This document shows, in pieces, positions 1 to 5,924 of a DNA stretch of 12,595 nt. Position 1 is the stretch's first letter. The number at the start of each line of letters is the position of its first letter. Source of the stretch: an uncultured Rubrobacteraceae bacterium (GTDB lineage: Bacteria; Actinomycetota; Rubrobacteria; Rubrobacterales; Rubrobacteraceae). The position numbers and the translations under genes were made by a program. The stretch lies in the NCBI GenBank assembly GCA_902805985.1, contig CADCUW010000453.1, forward strand, positions 1-12,595. Direction: 5' to 3'. The notes beneath the pieces were generated by a model. It was not told the origin of the DNA. It did not search any database and worked only from the letters and a program-made list of their open reading frames with translations.

Positions 1-571
1 TGCGCCCCACGACGTACATCGACTCCTCTTCGACCTCGTAGCCGTCCCTAGTAGCGTTGTAGCGGAAACCGAAGTGTGGGCGCTTGGTCGCGATCACCTT
101 GCCCTCCCGCGCCTTCCTGAGCTTCCCCCGGCGGCTGCGCTCCGCGATCTTGAGTCGCTCGTAGCGCGCGATCTGGTCGAGGATGCCGGTAGTCAACTCG
201 CCTTCGGGGCTCCCGTCTGCGCGGTCGTTAAGCGCTCTCAGCTCAGTCCCGCACTCGGAGAACTCCTCCCGCAGGTAGAAGAGGTAGGCGGGCTCGCGGG
301 CGAAGCGGTCGCGGTCCTGCGCCAGCACGATGGAGACGCCGCCGGCCGCTACGAGGTCCCGCACCCGGTCCATGCCGGGCCTCTCCAGGGAAGCCCCGCT
401 CTGCCCCGGGTCCACTACCTCTTCCAAGACCTCGTAGCCTTCGGCGGCGGCGTAGGCCCTGAGGGCTTCTATCTGTTGGGCCAGGGAGTAGCCGCTGCGG
501 GCCTGCTCGTCGGTGGAGACGCGGGCGTAGAGGACGGCTGTCTTCGGGCCGTGGCCGCTGAAGTTGGGCAT
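1..571 (-). CDS. large serine recombinase, N-terminal part (runs off left edge)
   Basis: This is a site-specific DNA integrase/resolvase of the large serine recombinase family, the enzyme that integrates and excises phages and integrative elements. Reading the minus strand from ATG at 571 gives about 190 residues with no stop before the window edge. It starts MPNFSGHGPKTAVLYARVST, with the catalytic serine at about residue 19 in ARVSTDEQ. Further in come the arginine-rich active-site segment QDRDRFARE and the family-typical run GELTTGILDQIARYERLKIA, which leads into the long E helix and the start of the recombinase DNA-binding domain. The C-terminal zinc-ribbon and coiled-coil part lies outside the window. 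The start is set by the upstream XRE gene, whose stop codon TAG ends two bases before this ATG, so the two are almost certainly co-transcribed and translationally coupled. I am sure of the family; whether the whole gene is intact cannot be seen. Confidence 0.9.
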   Translation of the reverse strand, partial: MPNFSGHGPKTAVLYARVSTDEQARSGYSLAQQIEALRAYAAAEGYEVLEEVVDPGQSGASLERPGMDRVRDLVAAGGVSIVLAQDRDRFAREPAYLFYLREEFSECGTELRALNDRADGSPEGELTTGILDQIARYERLKIAERSRRGKLRKAREGKVIATKRPHFGFRYNATRDGYEVEEESMYVVGR

Positions 572-573
572 AG

Positions 574-789
574 CTACTGCCCGGGGGTGAGGGACGCGGG
601 ATCTACGGAGAGGGCTTCCGCTAACTTGCGGATGGTGCGCGGGTGGACCTCGATGGAGTCGCCGCCCTCTATCCGCCAGACCGTGTTGTGGTTGATGCCG
701 GCCTTGTCGGCCAACTCGCGCTGGGAGAAGAAATTCTCTTCCCTTGCAGTCCTGACTTTTACTCCGTCTATTTTCACGTCGGTGAGCAT
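574..789 (-). CDS. XRE-family helix-turn-helix regulator
   Basis: A 71-residue DNA-binding protein of the lambda Cro/CI (XRE) type. It carries a single HTH domain, visible as FSQRELADKAGINHNTVWRIE followed by RTIRKLAEALSVDPASL, the usual helix order of the fold. The ATG at 789 is chosen because AGGAGG lies six bases upstream. The frame stays open to an ATG at 837, but that would read through the AT-rich promoter and has no ribosome binding site. It lies two bases upstream of the serine recombinase and probably controls that gene and itself through the palindromic operator at 840-861. By analogy with other XRE-recombinase pairs it is inferred to keep the element quiescent; binding has not been shown. 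Confidence 0.85.
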   Translation of the reverse strand: MLTDVKIDGVKVRTAREENFFSQRELADKAGINHNTVWRIEGGDSIEVHPRTIRKLAEALSVDPASLTPGQ

Positions 790-826
790 CCTACGCCTCC
801 TGTCTTCGCGCGCCAATTTATAGATG

Positions 827-854
827 ATTTTAGACAATATATAGACAAAAACAA
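827..854 (-). promoter_or_regulatory. promoter of the XRE-recombinase unit
   Basis: On the minus strand a -35 like TTGTTT (849-854) and a -10 like TAAAAT (827-832) are separated by 16 bases, about 40 bases upstream of the XRE start. The surroundings are far more AT-rich than the rest of the window. Other -10 choices in the same AT-rich stretch (TATAAA about 10 bases downstream) are possible. Confidence 0.45.
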
Positions 855-861
855 GTCTATA
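840..861. promoter_or_regulatory. palindromic operator with helically phased repeats
   Basis: TATAGAC (840-846) and GTCTATA (855-861) form a perfect 7-base inverted repeat around an 8-base spacer. Two further TAGA-type half-sites lie at 821 and 831, so TAGAtg, TAGACA and TAGACA start at 821, 831 and 842, about one DNA turn apart. The palindrome sits exactly between the -35 and -10 of the plus-strand promoter and overlaps the -35 of the minus-strand promoter. It is therefore the obvious binding site for the neighbouring XRE protein. Confidence 0.6.
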
Positions 862-870
862 GTGTACAAT
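842..870 (+). promoter_or_regulatory. strong sigma70-like promoter, divergent from XRE gene
   Basis: TAGACA (842-847) and TACAAT (865-870) are separated by exactly 17 bases, each one mismatch from TTGACA and TATAAT. It points rightwards, into the hairpin/mini-ORF at 890-945. No intact plus-strand gene follows before 2050. Confidence 0.6.
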
Positions 871-889
871 TAGGTCGTTGCATAAAGAG

Positions 890-940
890 ATGGCCCCGGC
901 GAGTGCGCCAACACTCCCGAGGCCCGGCCCACTACCTTAA
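890..940 (+). CDS. possible 16-residue leader peptide (mini-ORF)
   Basis: An ATG at 890 opens a 16-codon frame, MAPASAPTLPRPGPLP, ending in TAA at 938-940. It lies about 15 bases after the expected transcription start of the promoter at 842-870 and coincides with the hairpin at 892-924. It has no clear ribosome binding site of its own, and the transcript may be near leaderless. It is proline- and alanine-rich and its stop runs straight into a Shine-Dalgarno sequence, as in a translated leader. It could equally be a meaningless frame inside a structured leader RNA. Confidence 0.25.
   Translation: MAPASAPTLPRPGPLP
892..924. promoter_or_regulatory. GC-rich hairpin (leader structure or terminator)
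   Basis: GGCC-CGG-GAGTG pairs with CACTC-CCG-GGCC around the loop CGCCAA (906-911). There are five, three and four base pairs, broken by one bulged C (900) and one C/A mismatch (896/920). On the plus strand it is the leader between a strong promoter and the orphan Shine-Dalgarno sequence. On the minus strand it lies just downstream of the MerR gene and is followed by ATCTCTTTATG, so it could act as that gene's terminator. Confidence 0.5.
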
Positions 941-945
941 GGAGG
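938..945 (+). promoter_or_regulatory. orphan ribosome binding site
   Basis: TAAGGAGG is an almost perfect Shine-Dalgarno sequence, but no plus-strand start codon with a usable open frame follows at the right distance. The expected start position (about 950) instead holds the 3' end of the opposing MerR gene and an IS-end-like sequence. This suggests that the original downstream gene was removed. Confidence 0.4.
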
Positions 946-946
946 A

Positions 947-1954
947 CTAGGGCCTGTCTGCAAAATCAACATGGATTCTATCGTCGCCGACGCTGCTCGG
1001 AGGCTCCGTTACTTGCCAACGTAGACCCTCGACGAGCCAGCCGTAGGCCTGCGCCATGGTGGCATCGTACTCCCATTGCTTCAGGGTAGCGATCAGCTCC
1101 CAATAGCGTTCCATGCGCGGATCGTACGTTCGCTCGTGATGGGAGAGCATCCGCTCAGCGAAGCGCGCATCGTCCCGTTTGCCTGCGGCACGCGCAGAGG
1201 CATCTACCCAGTCCGCGACAACGCCCTGCCCGTACTCTCCGGTCGGGGGACGTCCCTCTCGAATGGCCGACTTGGCTCTACCGATCGCGGTATTCACGGC
1301 CTCGTTCCAGCCGGTGGTGTCGAGGTTTTCCTCGGCCGTCTCCGAGACGGGTTTCGTTTGGTTCTTGAGGGCTGCGACGAAGCTATCGTCCGAGGCCAGC
1401 TTCGCGAGCTCCGTCCAAGCCGCGAGCTGCTCCTCGTCGAACTCCTCGGGCATGCCGGACACGATCGCTCGCCAGAATCCGGCTTTCGCCTCGGGATCCA
1501 CGGGGGCACCTTGGAGGCCTCTTTCCAGATGTTCGGCGAGGAAGGCCTCCCGTTCCTTCGCCTCGAGCACCCCGAGCGCCTGTGCCCGGTCGGGGTAGCG
1601 CTGCTCGTCTTCCGCGCCGCTTTCGAGAGCGGATTCGAGCAGCTTACGGCGCCTGCGCAAGGTCCGTATCTGGAGGTCCAAGGTCTCCATCTGTAACCTG
1701 AGCGCGTCCGACGCCTCGCTCTCCTCTTCGAGGATGGCACCTATCTCCGAGAGTCCGAAGCCGGCGGCCCTCAGCGTGCGGATCAGTTGGAGACGCGAGC
1801 GGTCCGTCTCGGAGTACATGCGGTAGCCGGCCTCGGTGATCCCCGAAGGGGGCAAAACACCCACGTCCGAGTAGTGTCGAATGGCCTTCACCGTCACCCC
1901 GCTCATGCGGGCCAGTCTACCGATGCTGTACGGCGCTTCTTTTCCCGAATCCAC
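947..1954 (-). CDS. MerR-family transcriptional regulator with long C-terminal effector domain
   Basis: A 335-residue regulator. Residues 1-75 form the MerR winged HTH: YSIGRLARMSGVTVKAIRHY is the standard recognition segment, followed by the wing and the LRAAGFGLSEIGAIL helix. Residues about 80-115 are a charged dimerisation coiled coil with QIRTLRRRRKLL. The remaining 220 residues are mostly helical and acidic, and would hold the ligand-sensing part; I do not recognise a named effector domain. The start is GTG at 1954, with AGGGAG five bases upstream. It is divergent from the DUF2268 gene at 2050 and lies next to a MerR-type promoter at 1965-1995, so it very probably controls that gene and perhaps itself. 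The last residues, HVDFADRP, are encoded by sequence that looks like a transposon end, so the natural C-terminus may be altered. Confidence 0.85.
   Translation of the reverse strand: MDSGKEAPYSIGRLARMSGVTVKAIRHYSDVGVLPPSGITEAGYRMYSETDRSRLQLIRTLRAAGFGLSEIGAILEEESEASDALRLQMETLDLQIRTLRRRRKLLESALESGAEDEQRYPDRAQALGVLEAKEREAFLAEHLERGLQGAPVDPEAKAGFWRAIVSGMPEEFDEEQLAAWTELAKLASDDSFVAALKNQTKPVSETAEENLDTTGWNEAVNTAIGRAKSAIREGRPPTGEYGQGVVADWVDASARAAGKRDDARFAERMLSHHERTYDPRMERYWELIATLKQWEYDATMAQAYGWLVEGLRWQVTEPPSSVGDDRIHVDFADRP
950..967 (+). repeat. possible IS5-type inverted-repeat end
   Basis: GGCCTGTCTGCAAAATC resembles the terminal inverted repeats of IS5-group elements, which often begin with G-rich xxCCTGTCTG and then an A run. 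It is preceded by CTAG, a target sequence used by some of that group. It is read here as part of the MerR 3' end. The opposite end was not found, so this is only a resemblance recalled from the family. Confidence 0.25.
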
Positions 1955-1964
1955 GGGCTCTCCC

Positions 1965-1995
1965 TTGACTCTCCACCGACAGGAGACCTTATGTT
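1965..1995 (+). promoter_or_regulatory. MerR-type promoter and operator
   Basis: TTGACT (1965-1970) and TATGTT (1990-1995) are separated by 19 bases, the overlong spacer typical of promoters activated by MerR proteins through DNA distortion. The spacer contains the inverted repeat TCTCC (1970-1974) and GGAGA (1982-1986), resembling operators of the BmrR/TipA type. Transcription would start near 2002, giving an untranslated leader of about 48 bases to the DUF2268 gene. Confidence 0.75.
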
Positions 1996-2049
1996 ATCCG
2001 ACGAACCGTCTAAAGCCGGACGGGTACGCGAACACGGGAGGTAAAAGAT

Positions 2050-2970
2050 ATGCCGGAGGTAAAGACCATTGACGTTTTGGAAGGGCAGCGCAGCGCGCTC
2101 CTCGCTCCAGCCACCGGCAGACGAGCCCTTTACAGCGAGCGGGTGATGGAGCCCTTGAGGCCGTTGTGGGAGCACATAATGAGCTTCATGCCCGCGGGGG
2201 CGGCCTCGGGATCGGGCGAGGGAGGCGATCCCGCCCTGGCGGCGGCGCGTCTCATCGGCCTCTACGATCCCGACTCCGATGCCGGGGAGGGCATCGACGC
2301 CCTGGCCGAGCTAGACAAGAGAGACTCCTTTGCTGGGTGCGTGCGGGCACAGGAGTCGGCCTTGGAGGCGCTCAGCCCGCAAGAGCATGGAGTGGACTTC
2401 GAGGGCGTGACCTTTGCCCTGGCGCTGGCCGATCCCCGGACGCCCGACCTGATGGAGCGCCATGCAGGGTACATGGGCGGGGCGTCCTTCTCCGACTGGA
2501 TACTGGCTTACGTGTGGCCCACGGACTACAACCTGCCGCGTCTGCCGGCCCTGGCCGTTCACGAGTTGCACCACAAAGTGCGCTTGGCCTTCGAGCCTTG
2601 GGACGAGACGACCACCGTCGGGCAGTACTTGGTTCTGGAAGGACTCGCCGAGGCGTTCGCCGCGGAGAGGTTCGGCGAGGAGTTGCTCGGACCGTGGACG
2701 AAGGCGCTTACCGAGGACGAGCTGGAAACGGCGCGGCCGGGCATGCGAGACGCCCTGGAGGTAAGCGGCTTCAACGAGATTCGCGGCTACATATTCGGGG
2801 ACTGGGCGGCTCCGCAATTCGGCTATGATCCCCGCGGGTTGCCGGACTTCGTCGGCTATTCGATGGGCTACCGGCTGGTGCGAGAGTACCTGCAGCGCAC
2901 GGCGCGCTCGGCGGTGGAGGCCTCCTACGTCCCCTGGGGGGAGATCGTCGAAGGGTCGCGCTACTTCTAG
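2050..2970 (+). CDS. DUF2268 putative zinc-dependent protease
   Basis: A 306-residue protein of the DUF2268 (YjaZ-like) family, predicted zinc metalloproteases of unknown substrate. The zinc-binding motif is clear: AVHELHHKVR at 169-178, with the HExxH histidines at 171 and 175 and the catalytic glutamate at 172. It is followed by LVLEGLAEAFAAERFG at about 194-209, whose glutamates (197, 201) can provide the third ligand. The C-terminal part, FVGYSMGYRLVREYL, is also typical of the family. There is no signal peptide, so it is probably cytoplasmic. GGGAGG ends nine bases before the ATG. The MerR-type promoter directly upstream and the divergent MerR gene make a two-gene sense-and-respond unit. 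Family assignment is firm, the actual substrate is unknown, and proteolysis is only predicted. Confidence 0.85.
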   Translation: MPEVKTIDVLEGQRSALLAPATGRRALYSERVMEPLRPLWEHIMSFMPAGAASGSGEGGDPALAAARLIGLYDPDSDAGEGIDALAELDKRDSFAGCVRAQESALEALSPQEHGVDFEGVTFALALADPRTPDLMERHAGYMGGASFSDWILAYVWPTDYNLPRLPALAVHELHHKVRLAFEPWDETTTVGQYLVLEGLAEAFAAERFGEELLGPWTKALTEDELETARPGMRDALEVSGFNEIRGYIFGDWAAPQFGYDPRGLPDFVGYSMGYRLVREYLQRTARSAVEASYVPWGEIVEGSRYF

Positions 2971-3004
2971 CCGCGCCAACGGCAACCCGAAGAGGCGCGC
3001 GGCC

Positions 3005-3310
3005 ATGAAGGACGAGCTTGCGGACGGGCAGTGGGCGCAGCTCTTGCCGCTGCTTCCTCCACAGAGGCCGATGCGGGGGCGACCGGCCAAAGATCATCGT
3101 GTGGTCGTAAACGCCATCCTGTGGCTGCTGCGCACCGGCGCACCGTGGCGGGACCTGCCGGCCGACGCGGGGGTGTGCTGGAAGACGGCCGCCAGCCGCT
3201 TCTACTGGTGGACCGCTTCCGGCGTGTGGCAGAAGGTGCCCCATGCGCTGCAGGAAGATGCCGACGGGCGCGGAAACCTCGACCGGTCCAGGCACTTCGT
3301 GGACGGCAGC
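3005..3310 (+). pseudogene. IS5-family transposase, N-terminal fragment
   Basis: From ATG at 3005 about 102 residues match the front of IS5-group transposases: ELADGQWAQLLPLLPPQRP, then GRPAKDHRVVVNAILWLLRT, GAPWRDLP, SRFYWWTASGVWQ and finally RSRHFVDGS. In the family HFVDGS is followed by VRAHQHAAG and the rest of the DDE nuclease, about another 150 or more residues. Here the frame continues only as unrelated sequence to a stop at 3383-3385. Only the helix-turn-helix region and the first catalytic aspartate (in FVDG) remain, so it cannot be active. There is a weak ribosome binding site (AGAGG), but no recognisable left inverted repeat between the end of the DUF2268 gene and this start. Confidence 0.8.
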
Positions 3311-3319
3311 TCAGAGTCC

Positions 3320-3795
3320 TCTACATCAAGCGCACTTTCCCGCGCCGCTTGGCCCGGCCCGGGCTCGGGTGGCCCGAACCGGTAGGTGATCTCGACCCTC
3401 GGGCGGCCGTCCTCGCCCCGGCTCACGGTGATCCCTTCCACCAGCAGCGTCGCTAGCTCGCGGCGGGCCCCGAACGCCCCCTCTGTGTCCTGCTCAACGT
3501 CCGCGAGGTTCTCCCTCAGCGTGAGTAGCCACGCCTCGGTGGTCCGGGCTACGAGCGCTCGCTCGTCCTTGGCCGCCAGGTCGACCTCGACGGCGGCGAC
3601 CAGCATCTTGAGGTTCTCAACCTGGTTCTTGAGGTCGGCCAGGTGGCCCTCGAGCTCCTCGTCGTCAACGAGCCCCTGAGCGTAGAGCTTGACGTAGCGA
3701 TCCTTCTCGCCCCGCTTGGACGCCAGTCGCCTCGTGAGGGACGCGTGACGCTCTTCTAGGCCCTCGCCCTCTGGGTCGCGCCGGCGGGTCGCACC
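3320..3795 (-). pseudogene. large serine recombinase, C-terminal remnant
   Basis: Minus-strand translation from about 3795 gives the coiled-coil C-terminus of a large serine recombinase: GLEERHASLTRRLASKRGEK, then DRYVKLYAQGLVDDEELEGH, LKNQVENLKMLV, TEAWLLTLRENLADVEQDTE, RRELATLLVEGITVSRGEDG and VEITYRFGPPEPG. Catalytic and zinc-ribbon parts are absent. Upstream, the frame enters the end of a different gene at about 3770-3800, and downstream it meets the IS5 fragment at about 3310-3330. It does not overlap in domain content with the recombinase at 1-571, so one cannot tell from sequence alone whether the two come from related elements. Non-functional as it stands. Confidence 0.75.
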
Positions 3796-4174
3796 AAACG
3801 CACGCGGAGACGAAAGAGCCCCAGTCGGGACGGAACTTATTGCCGATGTATCGTTCGGGGATGACGCTGCGTGCGATCGACTCCAGGTCTTTGCTCCAGG
3901 CCTCCGACGTGTCGAGCCACTCTTCTAGCTCCTTCTGCGGGTCGGGTAGCCCGGGCGGCGACAACGTCCAGTGTACGGGGTGTGGGGGCAATTGGGCACT
4001 GGCCTCGACCCCCCAACGGTCGCGGACGTCCCTCACCGCCTCCCAGAACGGGCCGTCCTGTGTGAACAGTTGGACCACGAGTTCGCGCTTAAGGGCCACT
4101 ATCTTAGTGTCCGCGCTCGACTGGATAAACCGAAGGTCGTCGGCCCGTTCTTCGTTGCCTGCTAGACTCCCCAT
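3665..4174 (-). CDS. hypothetical protein, 3' end replaced by recombinase remnant
   Basis: The frame starts MGSLAGNEERADDLRFIQSS and has 169 codons. I do not recognise a named family. The first about 130 residues look like a soluble, charged protein with a tryptophan-rich centre (FWEAVRDVRDRWGVEA, HPVHWTLSPPGLPDP, EEWLDTSEAW, VIPERYIGNKFRPDWGSFVS). From about 3782 to the stop at 3665 the frame simply reads the serine recombinase remnant out of frame, giving the arginine-rich tail RPRGRGPRRASR. The gene is therefore probably truncated by the same rearrangement that left the recombinase piece. It lies 61 bases downstream of the ABM gene on the same strand. The start is uncertain because no good ribosome binding site lies in front of the ATG. 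Confidence 0.5.
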   Translation of the reverse strand: MGSLAGNEERADDLRFIQSSADTKIVALKRELVVQLFTQDGPFWEAVRDVRDRWGVEASAQLPPHPVHWTLSPPGLPDPQKELEEWLDTSEAWSKDLESIARSVIPERYIGNKFRPDWGSFVSACVWCDPPARPRGRGPRRASRVPHEATGVQAGREGSLRQALRSGAR

Positions 4175-4235
4175 GAGCTGTGACGCGGACCCCGATCCTC
4201 AATGACCGTCAGGCCCGCGCCGCGCCTCCTTTTTG

Positions 4236-4553
4236 TCAGCTCTGCGGTAGCCCCGGCTCGCGCACTACGACGACTTCGTAGGTGCCCATCTGAGGGTGCC
4301 CTCGCAGCATCCCCGTGCCGCCCCCCCTGCCGTGCGCCGTCTTGAATTCATCGCTACGGACCCAGGAATCGAAGGCATTCTTGTCTTCCCAGCGCGTGAT
4401 CCCCATGACCTCGTCCGCTTCCTCGGAGCGCAGGACCTCCATCGAAACGAAGCCCGGAAAGTCCTGCACGAACCCCCGACCATTCGCGAACCGCTCGACG
4501 ACCTGGTCGGCCAGGCCTTCTTTCACTGGTAACCGGTTAATGACAGCGATCAT
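4236..4553 (-). CDS. antibiotic biosynthesis monooxygenase (ABM/IsdG-like) domain protein
   Basis: A 105-residue protein that is one complete ABM ferredoxin-like domain. Members include cofactor-free quinone-forming monooxygenases and IsdG-type heme-degrading enzymes. Family pattern: MIAVINRLPVKEG at the start, the FPGFVSMEVLRSEE strand region, and ITRWEDKNAFDSWVRSDEFK with the conserved W-E-x-x-x-x-F-x-x-W segment, then AHGRG. The closest character is the IsdG/HmoB-like stand-alone type, which would act as a cytoplasmic dimer, but the substrate cannot be read from sequence. AGAGG lies six bases before the ATG. It is preceded on the same strand by the SDR gene with a 131-base gap containing a hairpin, so it probably has its own promoter. 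Confidence 0.8.
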   Translation of the reverse strand: MIAVINRLPVKEGLADQVVERFANGRGFVQDFPGFVSMEVLRSEEADEVMGITRWEDKNAFDSWVRSDEFKTAHGRGGGTGMLRGHPQMGTYEVVVVREPGLPQS

Positions 4554-4581
4554 CCAGAACCTCTCGTCGTCGATAAGCCAT

Positions 4582-4599
4582 CGAGGCGGTCAAGCCTCG
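4582..4599. promoter_or_regulatory. short perfect hairpin between SDR and ABM genes
   Basis: CGAGGC (4582-4587) and GCCTCG (4594-4599) pair perfectly around the 6-base loop GGTCAA. It lies 28 bases upstream of the ABM start on the leader side and 85 bases downstream of the SDR stop. There is no T-run on the minus-strand side, so a leader structure or operator is as likely as a terminator for the SDR transcript. Confidence 0.35.
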
Positions 4600-4684
4600 T
4601 TCTTATGTTAGCAACAAGCGTCAGCCTCGGAGCGGGTGGAGAAGGTGCAGATGGTTGACATAGCTCTTCCCCACCGGCTCCAGC

Positions 4685-5686
4685 TCAACCCCCGCGTCGG
4701 CTCTGCTCCTTGCGAAGCAAGAGCCAGGTCAGGATGCCCGGGCCGAGCACGGAGGCCCCAATGGCGGCTGCGCGTCGCGCCTTGAGCGCGGCCCGACGTT
4801 TAGCTCCCTGGTTGAACCCGCCGTCCGCCGAAGCCCATTCCGCGGAAGACTCGTAGAGGTTTCCGGGGGAGGACTCCGCCGGCTCCTGGCGCAAGAGACC
4901 GCGCTCGACCGTCCGCGCCGCGGCGCGCTCGACGATCCGCGGCGCGAGGGCGTGCGCGAGTCTCAGGGTTCTCACGGAGTTGCCAACGACCACCTCAGGC
5001 CGCGGCCTCTCGGCGCACCGCACGACCACGCGGGCGATCTTCTCGGGGCTCGCGAGGAACCCATCGAACCCCATCGCCCGCCCCGAGTAGTTCGCGGCGA
5101 GCCGGTAGGCGGGGGTGTCCACGCCGCCAGGCATGATGGTGCACACATGGATGCCGGTGCCGCGCAGCTCGCCCCTCAGGGCCTGGGCGAGGCCGCGCTG
5201 GGCGAACTTGGTGGCCGTGTAGGCGCCCGCGTAGGGCGCCCCCACGAGCCCGAAGCCAGACGACATGTTGATGAGCACGCCGGAGCCCTGCTCCCTGAAG
5301 CGCGGAAGCGCGGCCTGCGCCCCGTAGACGTACCCCAGCAGGTTTGCCTCGACGACCCGCCGGTTCGCCTCGGGCGGGACCTCCTCGAGCCTGCCGACCG
5401 CCGCGAGTACCGCGTTGTTGACCCACACGTCGATGCGGCCGAACCGCTCGACGGCCCGACGCACCAGTTCCTCGACGCTCCCCCACTCCGCCACGTCCGT
5501 CGGCACGGCGAGGGCCTCCCCGCCACGGGCCTCGCACTCGGCGGCGGCCTCGAGCAGCGCCCCCTCCGAGCGTGCCGCGAGGACCACCGAGGCGCCACGC
5601 TCGGCGAAGCGCCTCGCCGTTGCCCGCCCGATGCCGCGGGACGCCCCGGTGATCACCACGACCATTTCCTCAGCACGAGGTCGCAT
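4685..5686 (-). CDS. short-chain dehydrogenase/reductase with C-terminal membrane anchor
   Basis: A 333-residue SDR oxidoreductase, using NAD(P)H on an unknown carbonyl or alcohol substrate. Counting from the ATG at 5686: TGASRGIG nucleotide-binding motif at 13-20, NNA at 90-92 (valine follows instead of the usual glycine), catalytic serine at 143 and YTATK (Tyr156, Lys160), followed by MPGGVDTP. An arginine after the first beta strand region (LAARS) favours NADPH. The classical domain ends near residue 250. An extra tail follows with NLYESSAEW, a basic stretch KRRAALKARRAAA and one hydrophobic segment AIGASVLGPGILTWLLL before RKEQSRRGG, giving a single C-terminal membrane helix with basic flanks. 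The start at 5686 has a G-run (5693-5699) six bases upstream; GTG at 5710 in the same frame is possible. Confidence 0.85.
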   Translation of the reverse strand: MRPRAEEMVVVITGASRGIGRATARRFAERGASVVLAARSEGALLEAAAECEARGGEALAVPTDVAEWGSVEELVRRAVERFGRIDVWVNNAVLAAVGRLEEVPPEANRRVVEANLLGYVYGAQAALPRFREQGSGVLINMSSGFGLVGAPYAGAYTATKFAQRGLAQALRGELRGTGIHVCTIMPGGVDTPAYRLAANYSGRAMGFDGFLASPEKIARVVVRCAERPRPEVVVGNSVRTLRLAHALAPRIVERAAARTVERGLLRQEPAESSPGNLYESSAEWASADGGFNQGAKRRAALKARRAAAIGASVLGPGILTWLLLRKEQSRRGG

Positions 5687-5924
5687 CCATGCACCCCCCG
5701 GCGAAGCCACGCTCGATCATATCCTTGCTCCCACGATCCGTTGAAGACTAAATCCTTACTGCGCGTTCTAGTAGCCGCGTGGACCCTACACCGTGAGCCC
5801 CCACACACCCGTACGCTGGGGAGACGAAGGCGCCCTTGCGACACGAGCGAGCGCCAACGAGACGGGCACAGCGTGTGGTGACACTGAAGGGTCCTCCTAA
5901 CCCGCCGTCAACGCCTTTAATTGC
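5687..5924. other. intergenic spacer, no gene seen
   Basis: About 240 bases between the MFS stop and the SDR start. Short frames exist but have neither family resemblance nor ribosome binding sites. It is somewhat less GC-rich than the flanking genes and should hold the SDR promoter, which I could not place with confidence. No tRNA and no repeat copy were recognised. Confidence 0.4.

Noticed and set aside
74..823. Long plus-strand open frame of 249 codons
   Set aside because: It is the antisense shadow of the recombinase and XRE genes, which have clear family motifs on the minus strand.
1076..1740. Several open frames of about 140-206 codons on both strands within the MerR gene
   Set aside because: Shadows of the MerR coding sequence; no ribosome binding sites or family motifs.
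5711..5924. tRNA or small RNA gene in the SDR-MFS spacer
   Set aside because: No cloverleaf, no GTTC-type T-loop and no clear promoter-terminator pair.
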